Shown here one piece after another: positions 54,211 through 62,404 of a stretch of DNA of 64,000 nucleotides (positions are counted from its first letter, which is position 1; each line of letters opens with the position of its first letter). Position numbers and translations under genes: made by a program. The stretch comes from Rhodococcus opacus (GTDB taxonomy: Bacteria > Actinomycetota > Actinomycetes > Mycobacteriales > Mycobacteriaceae), in NCBI RefSeq assembly GCF_012396235.1, contig NZ_JAAXPA010000014.1, positions 1 through 64,000 of the forward strand, read 5' to 3'. The notes beneath the pieces are model-generated. The model saw nothing but the letters and a program-made list of their open reading frames with translations. It ran no database searches and was not told the DNA's origin.

Positions 54211-54257
54211 CACTACACCTAGTGGCCGACAGAAACACTTAACCCGAGATGTTGTGA
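54211..54257 (-). promoter_or_regulatory. Tandem NrdR boxes of the nrdHIEF operon
   Basis: ACACTACACCTAGTGG (54211-54226) and ACCCGAGATGTTGTGA (54242-54257) both fit the NrdR consensus and are exactly 31 bases apart, three helical turns, as NrdR requires. On the minus strand TTAAGT and TGTAGT hexamers overlap the boxes, so repressor would cover the promoter. They are about 140-190 bases upstream of nrdH. Confidence 0.75.
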
Positions 54258-54633
54258 GTCACATTGATGAAATTCCCAGGTCGTCATCCCGCGGACCATA
54301 AATTTCGTGCTCGCTCCGGCGTGTCACACATCACATTTTCGGCGTGACGCGGAACACCCCTCGCATCGCGCTCGTGCACTGGAGGCTCCGGGAGCTTACG
54401 TCACCTCCGAGGACACGCCCGCATCCGCGGCGCAGGCCCCGGGAGAGCACCGTCCGGACCGGCCGCAGAGGACTCCGCCGGACCACGGCGGCGCCCTCCG
54501 AGCGGCGTACTCGTCACACCCGGAGGCGCCGCTTCCCGGCCGCCTGCGGCCGGGCACACCGGGGCGTCGCGTACGACGCGCCCCCCACGCTTGCCGACCG
54601 GTAACTGCCGGGCCGTCCCGCTACCGTGAGCGC
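54258..54633. other. Intergenic region upstream of siderophore-interacting protein
   Basis: No gene recognised. Two adjacent inverted repeats occur: GCGGCGCC...GGCGCCGC (arms 54488-54499 and 54522-54532, one bulge) and CCCGGCCGC-ct-GCGGCCGGG (54535-54554). They could fold as a structured 5' leader or terminator. No IdeR box is visible. An open frame runs through in phase with the next gene, but its Arg/Pro-rich composition looks like GC-driven noise. Confidence 0.5.
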
Positions 54634-55467
54634 ATGTCCGACGACTCCCTGGACCACCTCGACTGGTCGGCACCCGTGGCGCGCACGCGGCGGGTGACGC
54701 CGAACATGCAGAGGATCACCCTCGCGGGCGGAGATCTCGGTCGATTCGAGTCCAGCGGAAGGCCGGACGAGCGCCTGCTCCTCGCCTTTCCGCCCGACGG
54801 CGAAGAGAAACGCAGCTACACCGTGCGTCGCTGGGACCCGGACGCACAGGAGATGGACATCGATTTCGCCGTCCATGCGGGCGGGACCGCAGCACACTGG
54901 GCCGCGGGCGCGCGCCCGGGCGAGACGCTCGGGTTCTCGACCGCCTCGGGGTGGTACGCGCCGCCCGCCGACACCGAGTGGCAGCTCCTCGTCGCCGACA
55001 TGACGGCACTGCCCGCGGTGGGCCGGATCGTCGAGGAGCTACCCGGCTCGGCGCGGGTACACGTGATCGCGGAGGTCACCACCCCCGAGGACCGGCAGCA
55101 GTTCGCCACCGATGCCGCGCTGACCGTGACGTGGCTGGACGGGAGCGGAAACGGCGCCGGCGACAGTCTGCTCGCCGAGGCGGCCCGCGACTGGCCGCGA
55201 CCGGATGCACCGGGATACGTGTGGTTCGCGGGCGAGGCAAGGGTGTCGCGGGCGGTGCGACGCTGGTTGCGCCACGACCTGCGCTGGCATGCGGACCGCT
55301 ACGACGTCATCGGTTACTGGCGCGACAACAAGGAGGAGTGGGTCGCGCGGTACGAGACGGTGCGCGAACAGATAGAAGCCGCCAGGGACTCTGCCCTGGC
55401 GGCCGGTGAAGACTTCGACTCGGTGCGCGACGCCGTCGACGCAGCCCTGGATCGGACCGGGCTGTAG
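54634..55467 (+). CDS. Siderophore-interacting protein (FAD ferric reductase)
   Basis: A 277-residue SIP-type flavoprotein that takes iron from ferric siderophores by reduction. FAD domain: RRVTPNMQRITLAGGDLGRF and RSYTVRRWDPDAQEMDIDFA (the RxYT FAD motif). The NAD(P)H/SIP C-terminal domain has LLVADMTALPAVGRIVEELP, YVWFAGEARVSRAVRRWL and a final YDVIGYWRDNKEE. ATG at 54634 has TACCGT ending six bases upstream: leaderless. No iron box is near, unlike the fecB genes. Confidence 0.92.
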   Translation: MSDDSLDHLDWSAPVARTRRVTPNMQRITLAGGDLGRFESSGRPDERLLLAFPPDGEEKRSYTVRRWDPDAQEMDIDFAVHAGGTAAHWAAGARPGETLGFSTASGWYAPPADTEWQLLVADMTALPAVGRIVEELPGSARVHVIAEVTTPEDRQQFATDAALTVTWLDGSGNGAGDSLLAEAARDWPRPDAPGYVWFAGEARVSRAVRRWLRHDLRWHADRYDVIGYWRDNKEEWVARYETVREQIEAARDSALAAGEDFDSVRDAVDAALDRTGL

Positions 55468-55497
55468 CGACGGCGGCGCCGCGCGCGAGCGGAATCG

Positions 55498-56061
55498 TCA
55501 GGCGTCGACGAGCTGCTTCGTGGCGTCGACGAGGCTGGCGACGACGTCGGCAACCTGCTGCGCGACCTCCGCGTTCTCGCGCGGGTGCCGGTCGCCGAAC
55601 TTGTCGATCGTGCCGCCGATGGCGAGGGTGACGTCCTCGAGGACCTTGCCACCTGCGATGCGGACGGCCTTGCGGGTGTCCTCGTGCGCCCACTGGGCAC
55701 CGTTGCCGCTGGGCGAGGCGCTGATGACGGCGACGGGCTTGTCCTTCACGGCACCGGTGCCGTACGGCCGGGAGATCCAGTCGATGGCGTTCTTGAGGAC
55801 GGCGGGGATGGTGCCGTTGTACTCGGGCGTGAGGAGCAGGAGCGCGTCGGCCCGGCCGGCGGCGTCGCGCAGCGCCTCGACGGCGGGGATGGAACCGGCG
55901 ACGTCGATGTCCTCGTTGTAGAAGGGGACGTCTCCGAGGCCGTCGAACACGGTCACCTCGGCACCCTCGGGCGCCACGGCGATCGCGGTCTCGGCGAGCT
56001 GACGGTTGACCGAGGCGGCGCGCAGGCTGCCGACGAGAACGAGAACGTTGGTCTGTGACAT
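55498..56061 (-). CDS. NADPH-dependent FMN reductase
   Basis: A 187-residue flavodoxin-fold reductase. The FMN phosphate loop is LVGSLRAASVNRQLAE (about residues 9-24), with LLTPEYNGTIPAVLKNAIDW (about 84-103) typical of chromate/azo/quinone reductase relatives. Likely acts on flavin or quinone substrates in the cytoplasm. ATG at 56059-56061 has AGGATT upstream. A TATACA hexamer (56103-56108, minus) and the palindrome at 56114-56135 suggest control by the divergent TetR protein. Confidence 0.88.
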   Translation of the reverse strand: MSQTNVLVLVGSLRAASVNRQLAETAIAVAPEGAEVTVFDGLGDVPFYNEDIDVAGSIPAVEALRDAAGRADALLLLTPEYNGTIPAVLKNAIDWISRPYGTGAVKDKPVAVISASPSGNGAQWAHEDTRKAVRIAGGKVLEDVTLAIGGTIDKFGDRHPRENAEVAQQVADVVASLVDATKQLVDA

Positions 56062-56113
56062 GTCAATAATCCTTCGATGGTGCGTAGGGCGACTCGTGAA
56101 CATGTATAGCAAC

Positions 56114-56135
56114 TAAACGGACCGCGGTCCACTTA
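56114..56135. promoter_or_regulatory. Palindromic operator between FMN reductase and TetR genes
   Basis: TAA-ac-GGACCGCGGTCC-ac-TTA: a perfect 12-base core with matching outer triplets. It lies upstream of the reductase -10 (56103-56108, minus) and of the TetR -10 (56150-56155), so one repressor dimer pair could control both genes. Confidence 0.65.
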
Positions 56136-56162
56136 TGTTCCCGTCACGGTAGGATGCGAGGC

Positions 56163-56762
56163 GTGACCAGTCCCCTCCTGCCCCAGATCGGGGTCGATCC
56201 CCCCGAACGCGGAGACGCCGCACGCAATCGGCGTCTTCTGCTCGACGCGGCCGCGCTGCTGGTCGCGGAGCGCGGCGTCGACGCCGTCACGATGGACGCG
56301 GTCGCCTGCAAGGCCGGTGTGGGCAAGGGCACAGTGTTCCGCCGGTTCGGCAGCCGGTCGGGCCTCATGCACGCACTCCTCGACCACACCGAACGGGAAC
56401 TCCAGCAGTCCTTCATGTTCGGTCCACCGCCGCTCGGTCCGGGCGCCGACCCGATCGACCGGCTGATCGCCTTCGGGCACGCCCGCATCGCGATCGTCGA
56501 GGTACAGGGTGAGGTCCAGCGCGCGGCCGAGAATTCCCTCGAGTTCCGTTTCGCCGCACCCGCCCGGGCGGTGTCCGTGCGCCACGTCGTGTCCCTGCTC
56601 CGCGCGGCCGGGGTGCACGGCGACCACGAACTGCTCGCCTGTTCCCTGCTCGCACCGCTCGAGGCCACGCTGGTACTGCACGAACTGCGCGACCTCGGGA
56701 TGTCCGTGGAACGTCTCGGCGACGCGTGGGAGGACCTGATCCGGCGCGTCACCCGATGTTGA
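56163..56762 (+). CDS. TetR-family transcriptional regulator
   Basis: About 199 residues. N-terminal helix-turn-helix: RRLLLDAAALLVAERGVDAV then TMDAVACKAGVGKGTVFRRF (about residues 25-62). The C-terminal ligand domain is unassigned. TAGGAT ends exactly seven bases before GTG 56163, so the leaderless GTG start is preferred over an ATG nine bases earlier that overlaps the -10 itself. It probably represses the divergent FMN reductase gene and itself. Confidence 0.88.
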   Translation: MTSPLLPQIGVDPPERGDAARNRRLLLDAAALLVAERGVDAVTMDAVACKAGVGKGTVFRRFGSRSGLMHALLDHTERELQQSFMFGPPPLGPGADPIDRLIAFGHARIAIVEVQGEVQRAAENSLEFRFAAPARAVSVRHVVSLLRAAGVHGDHELLACSLLAPLEATLVLHELRDLGMSVERLGDAWEDLIRRVTRC

Positions 56763-56796
56763 TCCCGAATCCGGACAATTTGTCTAACCTCGGGGA

Positions 56797-57567
56797 ATGC
56801 GCACCACCGCCACCGTTCTCGGCCTCCTGACGTTCGCCTCGCTCACCGCCTGCGACGGGGACGCGCAGACCACGCCGCCGGATCCCGCGGGCCGCACCTA
56901 CATCTCCACCTCCGTCGAGGGCGATCCCATTCCCGGCGGTGGGCCGCTCGTGCTCGGCTTCACCGACCCCGGACGCCTCTCCGTCGAGGCCGGATGCAAT
57001 CAGGGCAGCGCCGACGTCGACCTGTCCGGCGGGAAGATCGTGGCAGGTCCGCTCGCGATGACGCTGATGGCGTGTCCGGGAGAGGCCGCCGGCGCGGACG
57101 CCTGGGTGGCGGCGCTGCTCGACGCGCAGCCGAACTGGACCCTCGGCGGCGACACGCTCACCCTCACCACGCCCACCGGTTCGGTGACGCTGACGGACGA
57201 GAAGGTCGTCCGGCCGGATCGGCCCGTCGTCGGGACCACCTGGACGGTCACCGCGCTGATCAGCCCGGACGCGGTCACGACGACGGCGGCACTGGAGAGA
57301 ACGGCACCCCAGTTGTTGATCGCCGGCGACGGTTCGGCGTCCGGCTTCACCGGCTGCAACCGCATGACCGGGACCGCGGACGTGCAGCAGAGTTCGATCT
57401 TGTTCAGCCCCTGGGCCACCACCCGGATGGCGTGCCCCCCGGACGTCTCGGAGGTCGAGCGTGCCGTACTCGCGGCGTTGACCGGGGAGACCGGTTACAG
57501 CGTCCATTCGGACTCGCTGCGGCTGGTCAACAGCGACGGAATCGGGCTGACACTGCGGGCGAGCTAG
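56797..57567 (+). CDS. META-domain (HslJ-like) lipoprotein
   Basis: A 256-residue exported lipoprotein, lipobox SLTAC (Cys about residue 19). It contains two META/HslJ domains: the first has GRLSVEAGCNQGSADVDL and MTLMACPGE, the second SASGFTGCNRMTGTADV and TTRMACPPDVSEVE, each with the hallmark GCN and MAC cysteine motifs. HslJ proteins are linked to heat or antibiotic stress; no biochemical role is proven. TAACCT ends six bases before ATG: leaderless. Its stop shares CTAG with the convergent nucleosidase stop. Confidence 0.88.
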   Translation: MRTTATVLGLLTFASLTACDGDAQTTPPDPAGRTYISTSVEGDPIPGGGPLVLGFTDPGRLSVEAGCNQGSADVDLSGGKIVAGPLAMTLMACPGEAAGADAWVAALLDAQPNWTLGGDTLTLTTPTGSVTLTDEKVVRPDRPVVGTTWTVTALISPDAVTTTAALERTAPQLLIAGDGSASGFTGCNRMTGTADVQQSSILFSPWATTRMACPPDVSEVERAVLAALTGETGYSVHSDSLRLVNSDGIGLTLRAS

Positions 57568-58115
57568 AGAGCCGCGAGCCAGCGCCCGAGTTCCCGGGCG
57601 CTCGCATCGATCCGGGCGGGCCAGTCCAGTGCCGAGTCGTCGGCCGTGTCGCTGACGTGCTTGACCAGCCGGCACCGGGCGCCGCCGCGAGCGCTGGCAT
57701 AGGCGACCGCGAAACCCTCCATGTCGACGAGGTCGGCTCGGCGGGCGAGCACGTCGCGCACACCGGCGTCGGACACGAACAGGTCGCCGGTCGCGAGCAC
57801 GGAGCCGTCACCGTCCGGCAGGGCGAGGAGATCGGCCACCTCGTGCCCGAGCGCCCGGATGGCGTCGCCACTGATGTCGTGGTTGAGCACGGTCGACGGC
57901 GTGAACAGGCCGCTGTGGTGCTCGTGCAACGCACCGGCGGTGCCGATGTTGACGACGAGCGGTTTGTCCGTTCGCGGGTAGTCGGCGAGTGCGGACGCCA
58001 CGGCCACGGCGGCGCTCACCTTGCCGATCCCGGTGATCAGGACCTCGAACTCGGACGGGACGTGCACCGCCTCCGCCTTGGTCGCGCTGACCACCAGAAC
58101 GCCCGATCTCCTCAT
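57564..58115 (-). CDS. MTA/SAH-nucleosidase-like phosphorylase-fold protein
   Basis: A 183-residue PNP/UDP family protein. It has the IGKVSAAVAVASAL glycine loop, VVNIGTAGALHEH (about residues 54-66), and the purine/ribose motif LVDMEGFAVAYAS (about 128-140) in which ME(G) is typical of MTA/SAH nucleosidases. RLVKHVSDTADD holds the catalytic Asp position. The protein is shorter than usual (about 230), lacking some N-terminal sequence. ATG at 58113-58115 has TACGGT seven bases upstream. A futalosine hydrolase role is an alternative. Confidence 0.8.
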   Translation of the reverse strand: MRRSGVLVVSATKAEAVHVPSEFEVLITGIGKVSAAVAVASALADYPRTDKPLVVNIGTAGALHEHHSGLFTPSTVLNHDISGDAIRALGHEVADLLALPDGDGSVLATGDLFVSDAGVRDVLARRADLVDMEGFAVAYASARGGARCRLVKHVSDTADDSALDWPARIDASARELGRWLAAL

Positions 58116-58165
58116 GCGCGGAACCGTACCCTGCACTCGTCAGGGGCACTCGCTAGAGTTCTGTC

Positions 58166-59005
58166 ATGGCGAATCTACGTGCGCAGATCCTCGAGGAACT
58201 CGGTGCCCAGCCCACCATCGATGCGGCTGACGAGATCCGCAAACGTGTTCAGTTCCTGAAGGACTACCTGCTGTCGACCCCGGCCAGGGGATTCGTCCTC
58301 GGCATCAGCGGCGGTCAGGACAGCACCCTCACCGGACGCCTCGCCCAGCTCGCGGCGAGCGAATTGCGCGACGAGGGCCACGACGCCGAGTTCGTCGCCG
58401 TGCGGCTGCCCTACGGCACCCAGGCCGACGAGTCCGACGCGCAGATCGCCCTCGACTTCATCAAGCCCGACCGGTCGGTGGTCGTCAACGTGAAGCCCGG
58501 CGCGGACGCCACCGCGAAGGAGTCGTCCGAGGCGCTGCGCGACATCATCGGCGACGGCGGCGAACTCCGCGACTTCGTCCGCGGAAACATCAAGGCCCGC
58601 GAACGCATGGTGATCCAGTACTCGATCGCCGGCCAGCTCGGATACCTCGTGGTCGGCACCGACCATGCCGCCGAGGCGATCACCGGCTTCTTCACCAAGT
58701 TCGGCGACGGCGGCGTGGACGTCACCCCGTTGACCGGGTTGTCCAAGCGTCAGGGCGCCGAACTCCTGCGCGAACTCGGCGCACCGGAGAGCACGTGGAA
58801 GAAGGTCCCCACCGCCGACCTCGAGGACGATCGCCCCGCCCTCCCCGACGAGGAAGCGCTCGGCGTCACGTACGCACAGATCGACGACTACCTCGAGGGC
58901 AAGGACGTGCCGGACGCCGTCGCCCAGAAGCTCGAGACCATGTTCCTGAATACCCGCCACAAGCGCACGGTCCCGGTGACCCCGCTCGACACGTGGTGGC
59001 GGTGA
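58166..59005 (+). CDS. nadE: NAD synthetase, ammonia-dependent
   Basis: A 279-residue NadE of the short, ammonia-using type. The ATP pyrophosphatase loop is [20 protein letters not shown] (about residues 43-62), with [16 protein letters not shown] and [20 protein letters not shown]. The nitrilase-like glutaminase domain found in the mycobacterial glutamine-dependent enzyme is absent. TAGAGT ends six bases before ATG: leaderless. The SDR gene follows four bases after the stop. Confidence 0.95.
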   Translation: MANLRAQILEELGAQPTIDAADEIRKRVQFLKDYLLSTPARGFVLGISGGQDSTLTGRLAQLAASELRDEGHDAEFVAVRLPYGTQADESDAQIALDFIKPDRSVVVNVKPGADATAKESSEALRDIIGDGGELRDFVRGNIKARERMVIQYSIAGQLGYLVVGTDHAAEAITGFFTKFGDGGVDVTPLTGLSKRQGAELLRELGAPESTWKKVPTADLEDDRPALPDEEALGVTYAQIDDYLEGKDVPDAVAQKLETMFLNTRHKRTVPVTPLDTWWR

Positions 59006-59009
59006 CCCG

Positions 59010-59795
59010 ATGGTCCAGGCGCTGGTCGCGGGCGGTACCGGCACTGCAGGCCGGCAGGTGGTCAAGGAGTTCCTCGCGCGTGGTCACTCCGTCCGGGTCC
59101 TGACCCGGCACGGCGGCGCGCCGGGCAGCGAGATCGCCCATTTCCACGGTGATCTCGTCACCGGTGACGGCCTCGCGGAGGCCCTCGACGGTGTCGACGT
59201 CGTGGTGGACACCACCGACGGCAAGACCCGCGGAACCCGGGCCGTGCTCGAGAAGGGGGCCGAGAACCTCCTCGCCACCGCGGACGGCGCGGGAGTCGGA
59301 CGCGCCGTCCTGCTCTCCATCGTCAACGTCGACCGAAGCGAATTCCCTTACTACCGGGCGAAGCGGAAGCAGGAACGGGTCTACGAGAGTGCCGCGATGG
59401 AGACGTCGATCGTCCGGGCGACCCAGTTCCACGACTTCATTCCCATGATCGCGAAGCCGGCGAGCCGGACCGGGTTGATCCCCGCCTTCTCCAAGACGAG
59501 CTTCCAGACCATCGACACCAGAGACGTCGCGACCGCGCTGGTCGACGCCGCCCTGGCCGCCGAACCGGCGCCGGAGGAGCCGATCACGATCGGTGGCCCG
59601 GAGGTTCGCACCGCCCGCGATCTGACGGCGGCGTGGAAGAAGGCCACCGGGACGCACGGGTTCGTCGTGAACGTGCCTCTTCCCGGCGCGATGGGTCAGT
59701 TCTTTCGGGACGAGTCGAACCTGGTGCCCGACAATCGGTTCGGAACGATCACGTTCGACCGGTGGCTGGCCGACTCCGTGAACGCGGCCCGCTAG
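59010..59795 (+). CDS. NmrA-like NAD(P)-binding protein (atypical SDR)
   Basis: A 261-residue Rossmann protein with the N-terminal VAGGTGTAGRQVVKEFLARG dinucleotide loop. LSIVNVDRSEFPYYRAKRKQER carries the Tyr-x3-Lys-like pair. IVRATQFHDFI and TIGGPEVRTARDLTAAW are typical of NmrA/NAD(P)H-dependent epimerase-like proteins of actinobacteria. Substrate unknown; it may be a redox sensor, not an enzyme. It follows nadE with a four-base gap. Its stop shares CTAG with the convergent moaD stop. Confidence 0.82.
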   Translation: MVQALVAGGTGTAGRQVVKEFLARGHSVRVLTRHGGAPGSEIAHFHGDLVTGDGLAEALDGVDVVVDTTDGKTRGTRAVLEKGAENLLATADGAGVGRAVLLSIVNVDRSEFPYYRAKRKQERVYESAAMETSIVRATQFHDFIPMIAKPASRTGLIPAFSKTSFQTIDTRDVATALVDAALAAEPAPEEPITIGGPEVRTARDLTAAWKKATGTHGFVVNVPLPGAMGQFFRDESNLVPDNRFGTITFDRWLADSVNAAR

Positions 59796-60049
59796 CCGCC
59801 GGCGAACGGCGGCAGCACGTCCACCTGCGTGCCGGCGGTGCGGGTCAGATCGCGCGTCAGCTCGGAGTCCACCAGGAAGGCGGAGACTGACAGCACCTGC
59901 TGCATGTCGGGACCGTACTTGGCGAGGAGAAGTGCCTTCACCTGGCCGAGATCCGCGCCGGCCGGAAGGTCGAGCGTTTCCTTGGTGCAGCCCGCCGCGT
60001 CGGCGGCGGCCGCGAAGTACCGCACCGAAATGCCCGTCACGTCATCCAC
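59792..60049 (-). CDS. moaD: Molybdopterin synthase small subunit MoaD
   Basis: An 85-residue ubiquitin-fold sulfur carrier ending DVLPPFAGG; the terminal Gly-Gly is thiocarboxylated and gives sulfur to cyclic pyranopterin monophosphate with MoaE. The GTG start overlaps the moaA stop by eight bases, so the two genes are co-translated. Small size and the end motif make the call firm. Confidence 0.92.
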   Translation of the reverse strand: MDDVTGISVRYFAAAADAAGCTKETLDLPAGADLGQVKALLLAKYGPDMQQVLSVSAFLVDSELTRDLTRTAGTQVDVLPPFAGG

Positions 60050-61097
60050 CGATTGCTCCCATGCTGCGTTGCGGCGGCGCGAAGCCGTCCGCGTTGATTC
60101 CGTGGCCCGCCCACTTGTTCCACATCGCGCCGCGCCACAACTGCGCCAGCTCCTCGTCGCCCGCACCCGACCGCAGGGCCGCCCGCAGGTCGATCTCCTG
60201 GTCACTGAACAGGCACGACCGTACCGTTCCCTCGGCCGTGAGGCGGGTGCGGTCGCAGTCGGAGCAGAACGAGCGGGTGACGGACGCGATGATCCCGACC
60301 GTGGCCGGTCCGCCGTCGACGAGCCACTCCTCGGCGGGCGCCGACGGATCTTCCCTCCCGTGTTCGGTGAGGGTGAACCGCTCGCCGAGGACGGCCAGCA
60401 ACCGGTCGGCGGCGACCATGTTCTCGCGTGCCCACTCGTGATCGGCGTCGAGCGGCATCTCCTCGATGAACCGCAGTGCAACGCCCTCGCTCAGGCACCA
60501 CTCCAGGAGATCGGCCGCTCCACTGAGCGTTTCGGGCATCAGCACCGCATTGATCTTCAGCGGCGCCAGCCCGGCTCGGGCGGCGGCGCGGATACCGGCG
60601 ATCACCGACGGCAGCCGGTCGCGCCGCGTCAGTCTCGCGAAGTGCTCACGATCGACCGAGTCGAGGGAGACGTTGACCCGCGTCAGTCCGGCCCGGGCGA
60701 GCCCGGCCGCGCGGTGTTCGAGACCTACCGCGTTGGTGGTCATCGCGAGCGGGATCCCCGGCGCGCGCTCGGCGCACCCGGCGATCATCTGCTCGAGATC
60801 CACGCGCATCAGCGGCTCGCCCCCGGTGAACCGCACCTCGCGCACACCGAGCCGGTGGACGGCGATGTCGACGAGCCGGACGATCTCGTCCGCGGTGAGG
60901 AGGTTCTCCGCCGGGATGGCGGGCAGGCCTTCCTCGGGCATGCAATACGTGCAGCGCAGCGAGCACTTCTCGGTGATGGACACCCGCAGGTCACGCGCGA
61001 CCCGGCCGAACCGGTCGACCAGCTGGTCGACGTCCGGCCTGCCCGCAAGCGAGACCGACGACCGGACGGTCGGGATTCCCATCGCCACCGCCGTCAT
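60042..61097 (-). CDS. moaA: GTP 3',8-cyclase MoaA
   Basis: A 351-residue radical SAM enzyme that begins molybdenum cofactor synthesis. The N-terminal cluster motif is CSLRCTYC (about residues 45-52), with FTGGEPLMR binding SAM. The second [4Fe-4S] cluster cysteines are in [10 protein letters not shown] and VRSCLF (about 268-285), and the required C-terminal Gly-Gly is present (MGAIGG). ATG at 61095-61097 has AAAGG upstream. The divergent partner operon is moeA-moaCB-moaE. Confidence 0.96.
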   Translation of the reverse strand: MTAVAMGIPTVRSSVSLAGRPDVDQLVDRFGRVARDLRVSITEKCSLRCTYCMPEEGLPAIPAENLLTADEIVRLVDIAVHRLGVREVRFTGGEPLMRVDLEQMIAGCAERAPGIPLAMTTNAVGLEHRAAGLARAGLTRVNVSLDSVDREHFARLTRRDRLPSVIAGIRAAARAGLAPLKINAVLMPETLSGAADLLEWCLSEGVALRFIEEMPLDADHEWARENMVAADRLLAVLGERFTLTEHGREDPSAPAEEWLVDGGPATVGIIASVTRSFCSDCDRTRLTAEGTVRSCLFSDQEIDLRAALRSGAGDEELAQLWRGAMWNKWAGHGINADGFAPPQRSMGAIGG

Positions 61098-61188
61098 CGA
61101 GTTGCCTTTCGCTGCATCTGTCCAGTATGCCGCGAGGGGGTGACCGTTGTCCGGCGCGGTGCCCTCGTCGCCGTCTCGGAGGGATGCC

Positions 61189-61223
61189 TAGGATTGGTGA
61201 CCATGGCCGGAGGAACATCGTGA
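61189..61223 (+). promoter_or_regulatory. moeA promoter -10 and a leaderless six-codon upstream frame
   Basis: TAGGAT (61189-61194) ends eight bases before ATG 61203, so transcription should start at or beside that ATG. The frame ATG-TGA (61203-61223) encodes MAGGTS and its TGA overlaps the moeA GTG as GTGA. Its codons include the GGAGGA ribosome site of moeA. Expression of the peptide is inference. Confidence 0.4.
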
Positions 61224-62404
61224 CCGCACGCTCTGTGGAGCAGCACACCCAGCACGTCGCCGAACTCCTCGCGACGCTCCATGAGCGCCCGGCCGAGGAG
61301 ATTCCGCTCGGCGAGGCACTCGGGCGCGCCCTCGCCGCCGACGTCCACTCCCCCGTCGACCTGCCGTTGTTCCGGAATTCGCAGATGGACGGGTACGCGA
61401 TCGACGCCGCATCCGTCACGTCGGTGCCGGCTGTGCTGCCGGTGCTGGGCGTGATCGCCGCGGGACCGGCCGGCGCCACCACCCACACTCCCGGGACCGC
61501 CTACCGGATCATGACCGGGGCCCCGATCCCCGACGGCGCCGACGCCGTCGTCCCGGTGGAGGACACGGAGGCCACGGACGGACAGGTCCGCATCGAACGC
61601 TCGCGCGCCGCGGGCGAATTCGTGCGCGAGCGCGGCAGCGACGTCCGGGAGGGCACGCTCCTGCTGCCCGCAGGCAGTGTTCTCGCCGCCCGGCACATCG
61701 CCGTCCTCGCCGCCGTCGGCCTGCAGCGCGTCCCGGTGCGTCCGCGCCCCCGCGTCGCCGTGATCACCACGGGGGCCGAACTGGTGGACGCCGGGACCAC
61801 ACTGCACCCCGGCGAGATCTACGACTCCAACGGCATCGCCCTCGCGTCGAGCGCCAGGGCCAATGGCGCCGAGGTCGTCTCGATCACCCGCAGCGGCGAC
61901 GACCCCGCCGAGTTCCGGACCCTGCTCGCGGAGGCGACCACCACCGCCGATCTCGTCCTCACCTCCGGCGGGGTGTCGATGGGCGACTTCGAGGTGGTCA
62001 AGGAGACGCTCTCACCGCTCGGCGCACAGTTCGGTCACGTCGCGATGCAACCGGGCGGCCCGCAGGGCACCGCCGTCGTGGACGGCACGCCCGTCCTCAA
62101 CTTTCCCGGGAACCCGGTGAGCACGCTCGTCTCGTTCGAGGTGTTCGCGCGTCCCGAGATCCGGCGCGCGGCCGGGCTCCCCGCGACGGAACCCGAGGAA
62201 CTGCCGCTCGCCGCGGCCGTCACCTCCATTCCCGGCAAGCGGCAGTTCCTCCGCGCACGCCGCACCGATGCCGGAGTCGAACTCGTGTCCGGCCCCGGTT
62301 CCCATCTCGTCGCCGCGATGGCATGGGCGGACGTCCTCGTCGACGTTCCCGCCGACGTCACCGCGCTCGACGCCGGCCAACTCGTGAAGGTGATACCCCT
62401 ATGA
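61220..62404 (+). CDS. moeA: Molybdopterin molybdenumtransferase MoeA
   Basis: A 394-residue MoeA that inserts molybdate into adenylylated molybdopterin. Family signatures: ALGRALAADVHSPVDLPLF, NSQMDGYAID (about residues 54-63), RIMTGAPIPDGADAVVPVE, and the MPT-binding ITTGAELV, IYDSNGIAL and LTSGGVSMGDFEVVKE. VLNFPGNPVSTLVSF is near the end. GTG has GGAGGA five bases upstream. The stop overlaps the moaCB start (ATGA). Confidence 0.95.
   Translation: MTARSVEQHTQHVAELLATLHERPAEEIPLGEALGRALAADVHSPVDLPLFRNSQMDGYAIDAASVTSVPAVLPVLGVIAAGPAGATTHTPGTAYRIMTGAPIPDGADAVVPVEDTEATDGQVRIERSRAAGEFVRERGSDVREGTLLLPAGSVLAARHIAVLAAVGLQRVPVRPRPRVAVITTGAELVDAGTTLHPGEIYDSNGIALASSARANGAEVVSITRSGDDPAEFRTLLAEATTTADLVLTSGGVSMGDFEVVKETLSPLGAQFGHVAMQPGGPQGTAVVDGTPVLNFPGNPVSTLVSFEVFARPEIRRAAGLPATEPEELPLAAAVTSIPGKRQFLRARRTDAGVELVSGPGSHLVAAMAWADVLVDVPADVTALDAGQLVKVIPL

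Noticed and set aside
54243..54255. TGTGAGTCACA as a CRP-like site
   Set aside because: The half-sites are only one base apart instead of six, and the bases are better explained as part of the second NrdR box.
54307..54633. N-terminal extension of the siderophore-interacting protein frame by 109 codons
   Set aside because: Pro/Arg/Ala-rich noise containing two inverted repeats; the family starts at the chosen ATG.
56154..56162. ATG start of the TetR gene nine bases upstream of the chosen GTG
   Set aside because: The ATG overlaps the last bases of the TAGGAT -10 element, so it would not be on the transcript.
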